This document shows, piece by piece, positions 15,605-15,712 of a stretch of 15,712 bases of DNA. The notes below the pieces were generated by a model. The model was not told the origin of the DNA. It made no database searches and saw nothing but the letters and a program-made list of their open reading frames with translations. The translations under genes and the position numbers were made by a program. Numbering within the stretch: position 1 is the first letter of the stretch; the number at the start of each line of letters is the position of its first letter. The stretch is from Elusimicrobiaceae bacterium (GTDB taxonomy: Bacteria; Elusimicrobiota; Elusimicrobia; Elusimicrobiales; Elusimicrobiaceae), in the NCBI GenBank assembly GCA_024405075.1, contig JAKSPG010000013.1:1-15712 (forward strand), given 5' to 3'.

Positions 15605-15712
15605 ATGAAACGTGTGTTGATGACATTTTTTAGTAAAAGCGGCAAAATGGCCCTGTCTGCCTTGCAGACGGCAGGTATTGCGGCTGTTGTCGGTGCGGCG
15701 GGCTTGGGCGCG
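15605..15712 (+). CDS. Partial gene with exported or prepilin-like N-terminus (3' truncated by the window)
   Basis: The first 36 codons of a gene that runs off the right edge. GGAGG at 15594-15598 is an excellent ribosome site, 6 bases before the ATG. The product starts with a basic segment (MKRVLMTFFSKSGK) followed by a mostly hydrophobic Ala/Gly/Val-rich stretch to the window end. The Ser-Gly before the hydrophobic part recalls a prepilin leader, but the expected Glu at +5 is absent. It could be a signal peptide or anchor instead. It starts 20 bases after the preceding stop, so it shares that transcript. Confidence 0.65.
   Translation, partial: MKRVLMTFFSKSGKMALSALQTAGIAAVVGAAGLGA

Noticed and set aside
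15655..15669. Perfect inverted repeat GTCTGC-CTT-GCAGAC
   Set aside because: It falls inside the coding sequence of the last gene, with no T run, and is most likely a by-product of codon choice.
1..15712. Search for CRISPR repeats, tRNA/rRNA, transposases and phage genes
   Set aside because: Nothing by eye suggested any of these; the window is filled by co-directional pilus and signalling genes.

Overview
The window is a dense, entirely + strand gene cluster of about 15.7 kb. It encodes the inner-membrane and pilin-side parts of a Tad/Flp (tight adherence) type IVc pilus, or a related type II/IV secretion machine, with a signal-transduction module embedded in it. Base composition is roughly balanced. 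Gaps between genes are short, and no tRNA, rRNA, IS element or CRISPR array was seen. The envelope proteins (signal peptides, a periplasmic thioredoxin-fold protein, a secreted TPR protein) suggest a diderm bacterium. The overall look of the proteins reminds me of Elusimicrobiota or a similar deep-branching diderm lineage, but this is a low-confidence guess from sequence flavour alone.

Region 1 (2-8152), pilus engine and accessory envelope genes. It opens with a partial ORF whose start lies outside the window. Its first ~75 visible residues look like the C-terminal end of a TadZ/CpaE ATPase, and the rest is a complete TadA/CpaF secretion ATPase, so it looks like a TadZ-TadA fusion. Then come a TadB-like platform protein with a ~250-residue extra N-terminal domain and signal peptide, TadC, a secreted TPR protein (TadD-like role), a membrane HAMP protein without a kinase domain, an 89-residue two-helix membrane protein, and a periplasmic thioredoxin-fold protein with a C-P-F-G active-site motif. 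A GC-rich hairpin at 8175-8207 closes the unit.

Region 2 (8225-13809), signalling plus pilins in one apparent operon. A membrane Cache/HAMP histidine kinase overlaps by 17 nt a soluble receiver-histidine kinase. A NarL/LuxR-type response regulator follows. Immediately after it (3-nt gap) is a 56-codon Flp-like prepilin gene that begins with TTG and is easy to miss, then a TadG-like protein and a TadE-like pseudopilin with a one-base stop/start overlap. The gene order suggests that sensing and pilin synthesis are tied together.

Region 3 (13810-15712). A 275-nt intergenic stretch holds a near-consensus sigma70 promoter (TTGACA-17-TATACT) whose -35 box sits in the loop of an inverted repeat. 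It is followed by a ~90-nt leader that can fold into a stem-loop. This drives a 499-residue membrane-anchored, Gly/Ser-rich protein I do not recognise, and then a further gene cut by the right edge whose N-terminus vaguely resembles a prepilin leader. The secretin, CpaB/RcpC and prepilin peptidase expected of a complete Tad system are not in the window.
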